Assembly (NCBI GenBank): GCA_016703425.1
Contig: JADJCA010000007.1
Coordinates: 124,001 to 188,000 of the forward strand
DNA: 64,000 nucleotides
Source: Myxococcales bacterium
GTDB lineage: Bacteria; Myxococcota_A; Polyangia; Polyangiales; Polyangiaceae
Direction: 5' to 3'
Position numbers and translations under genes: made by a program. The notes under the pieces were generated by a model. It worked only from the letters and a program-made list of their open reading frames with translations, was not told where the DNA came from and searched no databases. Shown here piece by piece: positions 43,049-51,113 of this stretch. Positions within the stretch are counted from its first letter, which is position 1. Each line of letters starts with the position of its first letter.

Positions 43049-43376
43049 GACCAATTGCTCTCCGCGTGGGGCCAGCGTCGAAGACGGCGGCGGGTTCGCT
43101 CGATGCCGCTGCATTCTACAGGCCAGCACCACACCAGCACGGGGATCGGCGCGATCGCACGAGCGGACGCGTGGTTGCCACGTGCGGACCAGGTGCGGAT
43201 CGGTCGCGACCGGTGCAACACCCTGCCGAAGCGTGCGCCGCCCTGCCGCGGTGCGCGCCGCAAACGGGGGCGCTTTGGCGAAGCACCCTGGTGCGCACGA
43301 AAATCAGCGCAAAAAGCGGCCCTATTTCTGCCATGGCCCAGCGCGCTGGAGCCGCAGGGTCCCGAGTCGCGTTATC
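43049..43376. promoter_or_regulatory. Divergent promoter region
   Basis: The region separates the regulator gene (minus) from the Gly-rich lipoprotein gene (plus). No gene is seen. It contains GCAATTGGT-like AT-rich sequence close to the regulator start and GC-rich inverted repeats, but no clear promoter could be chosen. Confidence 0.3.
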
Positions 43377-44816
43377 ATGAGCGCGATGCGGCGCGCGCGG
43401 AGACGGTTGGTGGCCTGGCTCGCGCTTGGCAGCTCCGCATGCCTCAGCTTCCCGCCCGTGACCGAGACGACGGACGGAGGCCCGAGCCCCGCCGGCGACG
43501 CGACCGCCGGCCCGGGAAGCGACTCGGGCACCTCCCCCAGCGCCGACGGCGGCGACGACGGAGCGCCGCTCCCCCCGCCGACGGCTCCTTGCGATCCGGC
43601 CGCGCAGCCCGGCGCCGCGGCGGTCTTCGTGAGCACCACCGGCGACGATCTCCTCGGCGGGACGCGCGCCGCACCGGTCAAGTCCGTCGGCAAGGCCCTC
43701 GCGCTCGCGAAGACGCAAGGGGCGACCGACGTCTACCTCGACGAAGGCATCTACGCTGAAGAAGTCACCCTCGCGAGCGCCACCTCGATCCACGGCGGAT
43801 GGAAGGCGACGGGCGCGACGTGGACGAAGGACTGCGCGCCCGGCGTCTCATCGCTCACGGTGCTCCGCTCCACCACGGCCCGCGTCGTCACGGTGTCGGG
43901 CTTCGCGGGCACGGCGGGACTCGATACGCTTACGCTCTCGACGAAAGGCCAGGCGGATCCGACACAATCGAGCGTCGCGATCTTCGTGTCCGGCGCGTCG
44001 CTCACAATGACGGGCGTCGACCTTACGGCCGGCATCGGCGGAGACGGCACGACGCCCCCGGCGCCGGGCGTCGTCGCGAACCGCACATGCAACGGTTTCT
44101 CGTGCAGCAGCGGCGGCGACGGCCCTACGGGAACGCCCGGAACGGCGGCTGGCGTCGGCAACTTCTCGCTCACCGGCTGGGTGCCGGCGACTGGAACGGC
44201 TGGCCAAACGGGCACCCAAGGCGAACACGGCGCCGCTGGCGGAGGCGGAAGCTCTGCGACCGATTGCGTGCAGGGTTGCGGCGCGACGCCGACGTGCGCC
44301 GCTGGCGGTCTCGGCACATCGAGCGGCGGCACGGGCACTTGCGGCTGCGGCGGTCTCGGTGGCGCTCCCGGCGCGCCGGGCACGAGCGGCGGCGCGTCCG
44401 TGGGCGTGATGCTCGTCGGGCCCGGCACGTTGACGGCGTCGTTCTCCAACATCGCGACGGGGCGCGGCGGCAACGGTGCGGCGGGCGGGCAAGGGGGCCA
44501 AGGCGGCCCTGGCACCAACGGCGCCGGCGGCGCCGCCGGGTTCTGCGCGGGTAGCTGCTACTACGACGCGACGGCCATGGCTTGCTACTACTCGGGCACG
44601 GGCCTCGGCGGCGGAGCCGCCGGCGGCAAAGGCGGCAAAGGCGGGCAAGGGGGCCAAGGCGGCGGCGGAAGCGGCGGACCTGCCTACGGCGTCGTTGCGA
44701 TGCAGGGCGCGCAATTGGCCGTCGCGCCCACCGTCGCGTTCAAGGTTGGCGCTGGCGGCGCGGGCGCGGGCGGCGCGCCGATGGGAAGCGCAGCGCCCAC
44801 GTTGACGGTGCCTTGA
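43377..44816 (+). CDS. Gly-rich (PGRS-like) lipoprotein
   Basis: The ATG at 43377 (alternative 43386) gives a lipoprotein signal with lipobox GSSAC. After a Pro/Ser/Asp linker there is a beta-helix-like region of about 160 residues (VFVSTTGDDLLGGTRAAPVK, VYLDEGIYAEEVTLAS). The C-terminal 230 residues are dominated by Gly, Ala and Gly-Gly-x repeats (GGNGAAGGQGGQGGPGTNG) with six or more Cys. Parallel beta-helix start motifs ('standard 7-residue-type' ApVKSVGKAL) are common in myxobacterial surface proteins. Function unknown. Its stop overlaps the next start as TGATG. Confidence 0.75.
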   Translation: MSAMRRARRRLVAWLALGSSACLSFPPVTETTDGGPSPAGDATAGPGSDSGTSPSADGGDDGAPLPPPTAPCDPAAQPGAAAVFVSTTGDDLLGGTRAAPVKSVGKALALAKTQGATDVYLDEGIYAEEVTLASATSIHGGWKATGATWTKDCAPGVSSLTVLRSTTARVVTVSGFAGTAGLDTLTLSTKGQADPTQSSVAIFVSGASLTMTGVDLTAGIGGDGTTPPAPGVVANRTCNGFSCSSGGDGPTGTPGTAAGVGNFSLTGWVPATGTAGQTGTQGEHGAAGGGGSSATDCVQGCGATPTCAAGGLGTSSGGTGTCGCGGLGGAPGAPGTSGGASVGVMLVGPGTLTASFSNIATGRGGNGAAGGQGGQGGPGTNGAGGAAGFCAGSCYYDATAMACYYSGTGLGGGAAGGKGGKGGQGGQGGGGSGGPAYGVVAMQGAQLAVAPTVAFKVGAGGAGAGGAPMGSAAPTLTVP

Positions 44817-45784
44817 TGGACTTGCTGCGAGTGCGTCGTCGCGACAGCGCGGCTGGCACCACGCCGAGCAGCGCGATGGCACTGGCGGCGGCGGCGCTGG
44901 TCATCGCGAGCGGGGCGCCGGCGCGCGCCCAATCCATGACCCGCGTCTGCGCCGAAGCCGCGAGCAGCGGTCAGCTCCAGCGCGATCGCGGCAAGCTCAT
45001 CGACGCGCGCGCGAGCTTCGTGATCTGCGCGCAGCCCACTTGCCCGAAGGTCATCCAAAAGGACTGCGCCGGTTGGCAACGCGATGTCGACGAACGCATC
45101 CCGACGGTCGTGCTCTCCGCGAAAGACGATCTCGGCAACGACCTCAACGCCTTCACGGTCACGCTCGACGGCGCGCCGTTTTCGCCCGCCGCCGATGGCC
45201 GCTCGACGCCCATCGATCCGGGCAGCCACACCTTCCGCTTCACCGTTGCGGGGCATCGGCCCCAAGAGCGTGTCTTCGTCGCGCGCGAAGGCGAACGCGC
45301 CCGCGCTGTGAGCGCCGTCCTCGAACGCCTCGTGAAGGGCGGCGTCGGCAAGACCGGCGTCGACAAGAACGCGGGCATCAAGACGAACGATGCGACGAAC
45401 CGCGACGCAAAGAGCGACGAGGCCGACAACGCAACGCGCGACGACGGCAGCCCGCCTAGCGCCTCCGGCGGGCCGGGCCCGTTGCCGTTCATCCTCGGCG
45501 GCGCCGGCCTCGTGGGTGGCGTGACCTTCGTGGTGCTCTTTACCGGCATCAAGTCCGACAAGGACGAGCTCGTCGGGACGCCCGCCTACACGGAAGACAC
45601 GCGGAGCGAGCTTCAGTCTCGGCTCGTCGTCGCCGACGTCATCGGCGCCGTGAGCGCCGTCGCCCTCGTGGCCTCGGGGCTCCTCTTCGCCACGTCGTGG
45701 AACGCGCCACGCGGCCGCGTGACGCTGCTGCGCGCGCCGACGCTCGGCGGCGGCGCGACGACGAGCGCGATGTTCCGCTTCTGA
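44816..45784 (+). CDS. Exported PEGA-like membrane protein
   Basis: The ATG at 44816 overlaps the previous stop, so translation is coupled. The 322-residue protein has a signal peptide ending ARAQS, an N-terminal helical part with four Cys (TRVCAEAA, FVICAQPTCP, KDCAGW), and a PEGA-like beta segment (TVTLDGAPFSPAADG ... SHTFRFTVAGHRP). A charged linker follows, then two C-terminal helices (PFILGGAGLVGGVTFVVLF, VVADVIGAVSAVALVASGLL). Proteins of this layout are abundant in Polyangiales with unknown function. It likely sits in the inner membrane with its PEGA part outside. Confidence 0.75.
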   Translation: MDLLRVRRRDSAAGTTPSSAMALAAAALVIASGAPARAQSMTRVCAEAASSGQLQRDRGKLIDARASFVICAQPTCPKVIQKDCAGWQRDVDERIPTVVLSAKDDLGNDLNAFTVTLDGAPFSPAADGRSTPIDPGSHTFRFTVAGHRPQERVFVAREGERARAVSAVLERLVKGGVGKTGVDKNAGIKTNDATNRDAKSDEADNATRDDGSPPSASGGPGPLPFILGGAGLVGGVTFVVLFTGIKSDKDELVGTPAYTEDTRSELQSRLVVADVIGAVSAVALVASGLLFATSWNAPRGRVTLLRAPTLGGGATTSAMFRF

Positions 45785-45787
45785 CTT

Positions 45788-45802
45788 CGCGACGACGTCG
45801 CG
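45788..45802. terminator. Short dyad after the PEGA-like gene
   Basis: CGCGACGACGTCGCG is a 15-base dyad that can form a 5-bp stem with a 5-base loop, three bases after the stop. A CCCCTTTT run follows 17 bases later. Weak terminator candidate. Confidence 0.3.
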
Positions 45803-45856
45803 GGACGTCGCCGGCCCCTTTTCGGCAACGCCATTCGTGCCTATGGTCTCTCACTC

Positions 45857-46669
45857 ATGGGCACCAAGCGCGCGGTTCCTTCTAGCGGGGCGGGCACGCC
45901 TAGCCGCGCTGGCCGGGCTGCCCGGCCTGGCCTAGCCCGCAAAGCCGGCAAGCTCGAGACGCTCACGCTCCGCGTCGGCAGCCACGAGCGGCGCGCCCGC
46001 GTCTACCTGCCGGCGGCCTACGACGGCTCGCGCCCCTTCCCGTTGCTCGTGATGTTCGACGGCCAGAACGTCTTTGACGATCACGGCTCCTTTGCCGGCG
46101 GATGGCGCGCCCATCGCGCCATCGACCGGCTTGGAAAGAAGCGCTCGCGCCCCATTGTCGTGGCCATCGATCACGGCGGCGGCGGCCGCATCGACGAGCT
46201 CGCGCCTTTCGACCGAGGGGGCGGCCACGGCCGCGCCGACGCCTTCCTGGCTTCTGTGATCTCACACGGGCTGCCGACCCTTCGCAACCGCTTCCATGTG
46301 ACGCCGGGGCCCGCCGGTGTGCTCGTCGCGGGCTCGTCGCTGGGCGGCCTCGCGGCCGTGTATGCGCACTTCCGCTTTCCCGAAGCTGTCGGCGGCGCGC
46401 TCGCCATGTCGCCGTCGTTCTGGCTCGGCCGCGGCAAGATCCTCGACTTCGTCGCAGCACAATCGACCCCGTGGACCTCGCAGGTCTACCTCGACGCCGG
46501 CGCCCACGAGCGAGGCAGCGCTCCCTTCGTGGAAGCCATGACGGGACACCTGCGCACCCGTGGCTATGGCCCCGACAAGCTCCTCACGAAGATCGACGCC
46601 AAGGGCGCGCACACCGAGCGCTCCTGGCGGCGACGCCTCCCCGCAGCCTTGCGCTTCTTTTATCGCTGA
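45857..46669 (+). CDS. Esterase-D-like alpha/beta hydrolase
   Basis: The 270-residue protein has a 30-residue basic, Ala/Arg/Gly-rich N-terminus, then the fold typical of Fes/esterase-D proteins: RVYLPAAYDGSRPFPLLVMF, nucleophile elbow GSSLGG (Ser in the centre), an Asp in YLDAGAHE and a late His in GAHTERSW. It should hydrolyse an ester such as a siderophore, acyl or acetyl ester. No signal peptide is recognisable, but the basic N-terminus is unusual; a cytoplasmic enzyme is most likely. It is monocistronic or followed by the lipoprotein at 46738. Confidence 0.85.
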   Translation: MGTKRAVPSSGAGTPSRAGRAARPGLARKAGKLETLTLRVGSHERRARVYLPAAYDGSRPFPLLVMFDGQNVFDDHGSFAGGWRAHRAIDRLGKKRSRPIVVAIDHGGGGRIDELAPFDRGGGHGRADAFLASVISHGLPTLRNRFHVTPGPAGVLVAGSSLGGLAAVYAHFRFPEAVGGALAMSPSFWLGRGKILDFVAAQSTPWTSQVYLDAGAHERGSAPFVEAMTGHLRTRGYGPDKLLTKIDAKGAHTERSWRRRLPAALRFFYR

Positions 46670-46737
46670 ACGCCGCGGGCCCTGTTCTCTGGCAGGTCGG
46701 GCAAGCGTGGCGGCAAGGCGCCCGCTATGCTTCCCCG

Positions 46738-47247
46738 GTGAGGCACGCGGCGCTCTTCGTTCTCTTGCTCTCGTGCGGGACCTCCTCGTCGGTCCCCACG
46801 TCAACGCGCGAAGGCGCCGGCGACGGCACGCTGGCGCCGATCTCGAGCGCGCCCATCGGTGGAACCGTGCGGGGCCGAACCTTCACGATTCGTTCGGCGT
46901 CGCTGCGCGTCGAGCCGACCAAGAGGGTTCTCTCGCTGCGCGAATACGACTCCGTCTGCGGCGTCGTGAAGGGCCCATTGCCGCCCACCGACTCGCTCTC
47001 CGTTCACGTCGTGCTCCTCGAGACGGGCCCCGGCGAAACGAAGATCGTCTACGGCGACGAGCACCGCGCGACCTTTCAAATTGGGATCGATCCGGCGACG
47101 GTCCAAACGATCGCGGGCACCGGCGGACGCCTCCGCTTCGACAATTTCTCGACGACCGCCGGCGATGAGGTACGCGGCGGCCTCGAGCTCGACGGCGAAG
47201 GCAGCAACGTCCGCGGATCCTTCACGGCCGGCGTCTGCGTGAAGTGA
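46738..47247 (+). CDS. Lipoprotein of unknown function
   Basis: The GTG at 46738 gives a short lipoprotein signal (RHAALFVLLLSC). The mature 157-residue domain is beta-rich with two internal Cys (DSVCGVVK, AGVCVK) likely forming a disulphide. The open frame extends upstream through the esterase gene in another phase, which is a shadow. Family not recognised. Confidence 0.6.
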   Translation: MRHAALFVLLLSCGTSSSVPTSTREGAGDGTLAPISSAPIGGTVRGRTFTIRSASLRVEPTKRVLSLREYDSVCGVVKGPLPPTDSLSVHVVLLETGPGETKIVYGDEHRATFQIGIDPATVQTIAGTGGRLRFDNFSTTAGDEVRGGLELDGEGSNVRGSFTAGVCVK

Positions 47248-47271
47248 GGCTGATCCTGGCCCCGGCTCGGC

Positions 47272-48003
47272 TCAGTCCTCGCCGGGCGCTGGCGGCGACG
47301 GCGCGCGCTGCTCCGGCGCGCCGCGCCACGTCGTTCCGAAGAGGGCGTCGGCGATGGGGAACGTGATGTTGAAGTTGTAGTGGCCCATCAGCGCCTTGTC
47401 GTGGTGCATGGCGTGATGCCGCCTTAGCGCGCGCACCGCGGCGAGGCGGCCGACGCCGCGCTCGGGCTCCGTGTGGTACGCGAAGTGGAGCCACTCGTAG
47501 GTGAGGAAGTAGCCCATCGCGACGGCGACGAAGAGCCAAGCCGCGTTCGCGGAGGCGACCCAAAAGAGCACGCCCGCGATGGGAGCGGCGATGCCTCCCA
47601 GGAAAAAGACGACCAAGACGGGCGGAAAGAGCACCATCTTGAAGTCGCGCGACGACTCGAAGCTCATGGCGTCGCGCGTGAAAAACTGGTGGTGCTGGCG
47701 CGTGTGCCGCTCGAAGAGGAGCGTGAGGCCCCGCGTCCGGTGGTGCATCGGACCGCGATGGCCGAGGTATTCGACGAGGTTGGCGAAAACAAAGGACGCC
47801 GGCACGACGAGCGCCTCTGCCAGAGTGGGTGCGCAGACGCGGCTCACCGCCAACAAGACGGCGGCGAGGGCCACGCTCGTGGTGAACGCGAAGTGACCCC
47901 AGCCGGAGTACCGCGGGCCGACTTCACGCTCGCGAAACGCGACGCGAAATGCCTGGACCGACGCCGGCACCGCACTCGCCACCGGCCCTACCTCCGCCCC
48001 CAC
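47272..48003 (-). CDS. Fatty-acid-hydroxylase/sterol-desaturase superfamily membrane protein
   Basis: The 243-residue protein has at least four hydrophobic helices and the di-iron His clusters of this superfamily: HRGPMHH, HTRQHH, HFAYH and HHAMHH. These bind two iron atoms that use oxygen to hydroxylate or desaturate a lipid. The lipid cannot be predicted; sterols, carotenoids or sphingolipids are all possible in myxobacteria. The start is GTG at 48003. It is divergent from trmL with a 69-base gap. Confidence 0.82.
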   Translation of the reverse strand: MGAEVGPVASAVPASVQAFRVAFREREVGPRYSGWGHFAFTTSVALAAVLLAVSRVCAPTLAEALVVPASFVFANLVEYLGHRGPMHHRTRGLTLLFERHTRQHHQFFTRDAMSFESSRDFKMVLFPPVLVVFFLGGIAAPIAGVLFWVASANAAWLFVAVAMGYFLTYEWLHFAYHTEPERGVGRLAAVRALRRHHAMHHDKALMGHYNFNITFPIADALFGTTWRGAPEQRAPSPPAPGED

Positions 48004-48072
48004 GCGTTGACGTTACCACGACGCGTCTCGCGACCCCGTCTGACGGCGCGACGACGCGCGCCGCGCCCGGTT

Positions 48073-48648
48073 ATGCTGCGCGCCGTGCCGCGCTCCACGA
48101 ATCAGACGCCGCGTCTCCGTGCCGACCCCTTGCCCACGGGCCTCCACGTGGTCCTCGTGGAGCCGGAGATTCCGCCGAACACCGGCAACATCGCGCGCCT
48201 TTGCGCCGCGACGGCCACGCGCCTCCACCTCGTCGGCACCTTGGGCTTTCGCATCGACGAGCACGCGGTGCGGCGCGCCGGCGTCGACTATTGGCACCTC
48301 GTCGACCTGCAGCAACACGTCGACTTTCCGCACTTCGAGCACGCGTTCATGGGAGGCGGAGGCACGGGCGGTGGAGGCGAGATCGCGCCTCGGCCGAAGC
48401 TTCATTTCTTGAGCGCCACGGCGAAGCGGAGCTACTTGGAGGCGGACTTCGCGCCGGGCGACGCCTTGATCTTCGGCCGTGAGAGCGTCGGGCTCCCGGA
48501 GGAGCTGCTCGCGCGCTACCCCGATCGCGTCCTCGCCATTTCCACGCTCGGCGCCGTCCGCTCGCTCAACTTGGCCAACGCCGTGAGCATCACGCTGTAC
48601 GAGGCGCTCCGAAAGCTCGGGGCCCTCGAGAGCACGTTCATGGGTTGA
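48073..48648 (+). CDS. trmL: tRNA (cytidine/uridine-34 2'-O)-methyltransferase TrmL
   Basis: The ATG at 48073 gives 191 residues of the SPOUT fold. Motif 1 is VEPEIPPNTGNIARLCAA, motif 2 IFGRESVGLPEE and motif 3 RSLNLANAVSITLYEALR, which together form the knot binding S-adenosylmethionine. TrmL methylates the ribose of wobble C34/U34 in tRNA-Leu. A Gly-rich insertion (GGGGTGGGG) sits between motifs 1 and 2, absent from E. coli TrmL. The 3' end overlaps the convergent Cys-rich gene by 11 bases. Confidence 0.92.
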   Translation: MLRAVPRSTNQTPRLRADPLPTGLHVVLVEPEIPPNTGNIARLCAATATRLHLVGTLGFRIDEHAVRRAGVDYWHLVDLQQHVDFPHFEHAFMGGGGTGGGGEIAPRPKLHFLSATAKRSYLEADFAPGDALIFGRESVGLPEELLARYPDRVLAISTLGAVRSLNLANAVSITLYEALRKLGALESTFMG

Positions 48649-49519
48649 AGTTGTCGGCTCGCTTCGCGGCTTCGCGCCGGCGGCGTCGGACAGCGCCCGC
48701 GAACGTCGCCAACGCGAGCGCGAGAACGCCAACCTCGCCACCGCCGCCAGACAACGAGCAGCCGCCGCCTTTCGCTCCGCCGGCCGTGGGCAAACTCGAC
48801 GTGCCGAGGCTCACGCTCACGCGCAAGTCGGCGGTGGCGATGCCGCGAGCCGCCAGCGCGGACACGCACGCCGGCACTTGGTCGCCCGCGAGAACGAACT
48901 CACCGCCGCAGAAGATGGCGCCCTTCGCGGAGCACGAGCCTTTGCAGTCGACCTCGAGCTCGTGCTCGCACGTCTCGAACTCCTTGTCTTGGCAGGTCGT
49001 CTGGCAGTCCATGTTGGCCTGCGCCGTGCACGAGCCGCCGCAACACTCGATGCAGTGCGTGTAGCAAGGCGCGTCGACAACCGGCGCGCACTTGGTGTCG
49101 CACTCGCCGTCGCAGGTGGCCTCGCACGACGCGAGGCATCGCGCGACGTCGGGCTTGCCGCCGCAGGCGACGTTGCAGCTGCCTTTGCATTCGCCGTAAC
49201 AGTTGTGTGTGCAGGTGATGTTCTCGCCGCGGTCACAGCGCGACTTGCATGTGCCCGTGCACGAGTCGGTGCAGGTTGGCTGCGCGAGGAGCTTGCAGTC
49301 TTGGTGACAGACACGCTGGAGCTTGGTGGCGCAGGCCTTCTTGTAGATGCCGAGCTTCGAGCAACTGCCTTCACACTGCACGCTTCCGCGAAGCTCGCAG
49401 TTGCCGGCTTCTTCGAGCCGGAGGTTGCCGCACTCGGGCACGCCAGCGCGGGCCTCGGAGGACAAGCCAACGGTGAGCACGACGGCGAACAGCGCCGACG
49501 ACAAGCGAAGCGTCTTCAT
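48638..49519 (-). CDS. Cys-rich exported protein with MYXO-CTERM tail
   Basis: The 293-residue protein has a signal peptide ending SSEARAG. The mature region contains more than 30 Cys in tight repeats such as CDRGENITCTHNCYGECKG and CLASCEATCDGECDTKC, so it is held together by many disulphides. It ends in a GGGCSLSGGGG linker, a helix (GVLALALATFAGAV) and an Arg cluster, the MYXO-CTERM layout. It should be displayed on the cell surface. Its role is unknown. It ends tail-to-tail with trmL. Confidence 0.82.
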   Translation of the reverse strand: MKTLRLSSALFAVVLTVGLSSEARAGVPECGNLRLEEAGNCELRGSVQCEGSCSKLGIYKKACATKLQRVCHQDCKLLAQPTCTDSCTGTCKSRCDRGENITCTHNCYGECKGSCNVACGGKPDVARCLASCEATCDGECDTKCAPVVDAPCYTHCIECCGGSCTAQANMDCQTTCQDKEFETCEHELEVDCKGSCSAKGAIFCGGEFVLAGDQVPACVSALAARGIATADLRVSVSLGTSSLPTAGGAKGGGCSLSGGGGEVGVLALALATFAGAVRRRRREAAKRADNFNP

Positions 49520-49820
49520 GGACTCCCCTTTCGGTGTGCGTCACGACTCCCAGAAGCGGCGCAACGGCGAGGGTCCTTGTGCAGCAGCCGTGCCGCGCGC
49601 TGCCGCCCCCGGTTTCGGCGGCGAACGAGCTGCTAACCATGGCGGCTGCGTCAGTGCCCCCCTCGACAGTGTGGTGCAGAGGTCACGGTTCACGCGCCAC
49701 CCAACGTTGTCGCCGCCGAGGCTGAACTTTTCCCGCGATGGGACCGGCCTATCTCGCCGATGGCCGGGGAGACTCCTTTTTGAGGGCGACGCGCTGCGGG
49801 CGCTGACTATAGCTCCACCC
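49520..49820. promoter_or_regulatory. Divergent intergenic region
   Basis: Genes start outward on both sides. An AT-rich GACTATAGCT sits directly before the ATG at 49821, and a CTTTTTGAG lies 30 bases further upstream; the spacing does not give a clear sigma-70 promoter. No gene is seen inside. Confidence 0.3.
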
Positions 49821-50357
49821 ATGCGCGCACAACTCTGCTTCGCCTGCCTCATGATGGCCGCGGCCGCGTGCGGCCAGACCGCTCCCGAATCTGCGACCAA
49901 CGACGCGGGCGCGGCGGCCACAGCGCCCGGCGCGACCAGCAACAAGACCGACGCGAGCACGACGACGAGCGGCAACGGCAACGGACCTACTGGAACGAGC
50001 ACTCCAACGGTGCCCGCCACGACGCCCTCGAGCCCCGGCGTCTGCGACGGCGGCGCGCCCTTCGACGCGGGCCCCTGCGACTGGTCTCGCATCAAGGGCG
50101 CGGGCCTCGCCATGAGCGCGTGCATGAAGCCCGGCGCCTTCTGCGATCGCTTCGGGTTCACGCTGCCCGGGACGGCCGGCGGCCCCGCCGTGCCGCCCGC
50201 GTTTGCCTGCAGCGTGGAGGTGGGCCAGCGAAGCTGCTTCGCCGTCGGCAACGCCGGTAGCCAACACGTCGTGCTCAACGAAGCGACCCTCGAGGCCGCG
50301 TGCGCCGTGACGCAGGCGTTCCCTGCCGCCGAGATCACCTGCGACGTCTACGATTGA
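49821..50357 (+). CDS. Small lipoprotein of unknown function
   Basis: The 178-residue precursor has a signal ending in AAAAC, a Thr/Ser/Gly/Ala linker of about 70 residues (TSTPTVPATTPSSPG) and a 95-residue domain with eight Cys (CDWSRIKG, SACMKPGAFCDRFG, FACSVEVGQRSCF, AACAVTQ, ITCDVYD). The domain resembles those in other lipoproteins of this region only in Cys content. No family recognised. Confidence 0.65.
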   Translation: MRAQLCFACLMMAAAACGQTAPESATNDAGAAATAPGATSNKTDASTTTSGNGNGPTGTSTPTVPATTPSSPGVCDGGAPFDAGPCDWSRIKGAGLAMSACMKPGAFCDRFGFTLPGTAGGPAVPPAFACSVEVGQRSCFAVGNAGSQHVVLNEATLEAACAVTQAFPAAEITCDVYD

Positions 50358-50465
50358 GGGCGGCCGCTGGCCGTCCGCGCGTGTCCATGGACGGGCGCTG
50401 CAGCGCGATCGCTTCGAAAAAGCGCGCGCGCGCTGCTCGGCACGGGCACTGCACCGCCATGCTGC

Positions 50466-51104
50466 ATGCGCCCTCCGCCTTCCCGTCCGCCTACGCCTCC
50501 CCCTCCCCGCGACGGCTCGACGCTCGAGTTGCTCGCGCTCTCCCTGCGCTCCGACGGTCGCGTCGACCTCCTGCCGCGCCGCCTCCGCACGCTGGCCATG
50601 GAGGGAACGCTCGCGCGCTTCGCCGTCGACGGTGGCGATGAGGCGCTCTCACCGCGCATGCGGCGACGCTTGCAAGCGACCGTGGAGCTCGGGCTTCGCG
50701 CGGCGCGGGAGCTCGCCCAACGAAGCGCGCCGCTCTTGCCCGACGCGCGCGCCGTCTTCGCGTGGGCGACGCCGCTGCTCGCCCTTGAGCACGAAGAGCT
50801 CTGGGTCCTCTCGCTCGACGGGCAGAGCGCGCTCCGCGCCGACCGCCGCGTCGCGCAAGGCGGCCTCCACTCGCTCTCCATCTCGCCCGCCGAGCCTCTG
50901 CGCGCGGCGCTCCGCACGGCCGCGAGCGCCTTCATCCTGGTCCACAATCACCCGAGCGGCGACGCCACGCCCAGCGCCGCCGACATCCGCTTCACCGAGA
51001 CCGTGAGCGCCGCCGCGCGCACCGTCGATGTGCCCCTCGTGGATCACGTGGTGGTTTCGCGCGGTGGCTTCGTATCGATGCTCGAGGCGGGCCTCATGCG
51101 GTAG
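50466..51104 (+). CDS. RadC-like JAB/MPN domain protein
   Basis: The 212-residue protein carries the RadC metalloprotease-like core with metal motif HNHPSGDATPSAADIRFT and preceding SAFILVHNH. A short Pro-rich start and a reduced N-terminal helical region (LELLALSLRSDGRVDLLPRR) replace most of the usual helix-hairpin-helix domain. The historical link of RadC to recombination is not well supported. It is convergent with addA, only nine bases apart, and may be a mobile-element-associated gene. Start GTG or ATG choice near 50466 is uncertain. Confidence 0.78.
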   Translation: MRPPPSRPPTPPPPRDGSTLELLALSLRSDGRVDLLPRRLRTLAMEGTLARFAVDGGDEALSPRMRRRLQATVELGLRAARELAQRSAPLLPDARAVFAWATPLLALEHEELWVLSLDGQSALRADRRVAQGGLHSLSISPAEPLRAALRTAASAFILVHNHPSGDATPSAADIRFTETVSAAARTVDVPLVDHVVVSRGGFVSMLEAGLMR

Positions 51105-51113
51105 CGAGCGCCG

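Noticed and set aside
48013..48741. Minus-strand frame over trmL
   Set aside because: Arg/Ala-rich shadow; plus strand has all three SPOUT motifs.
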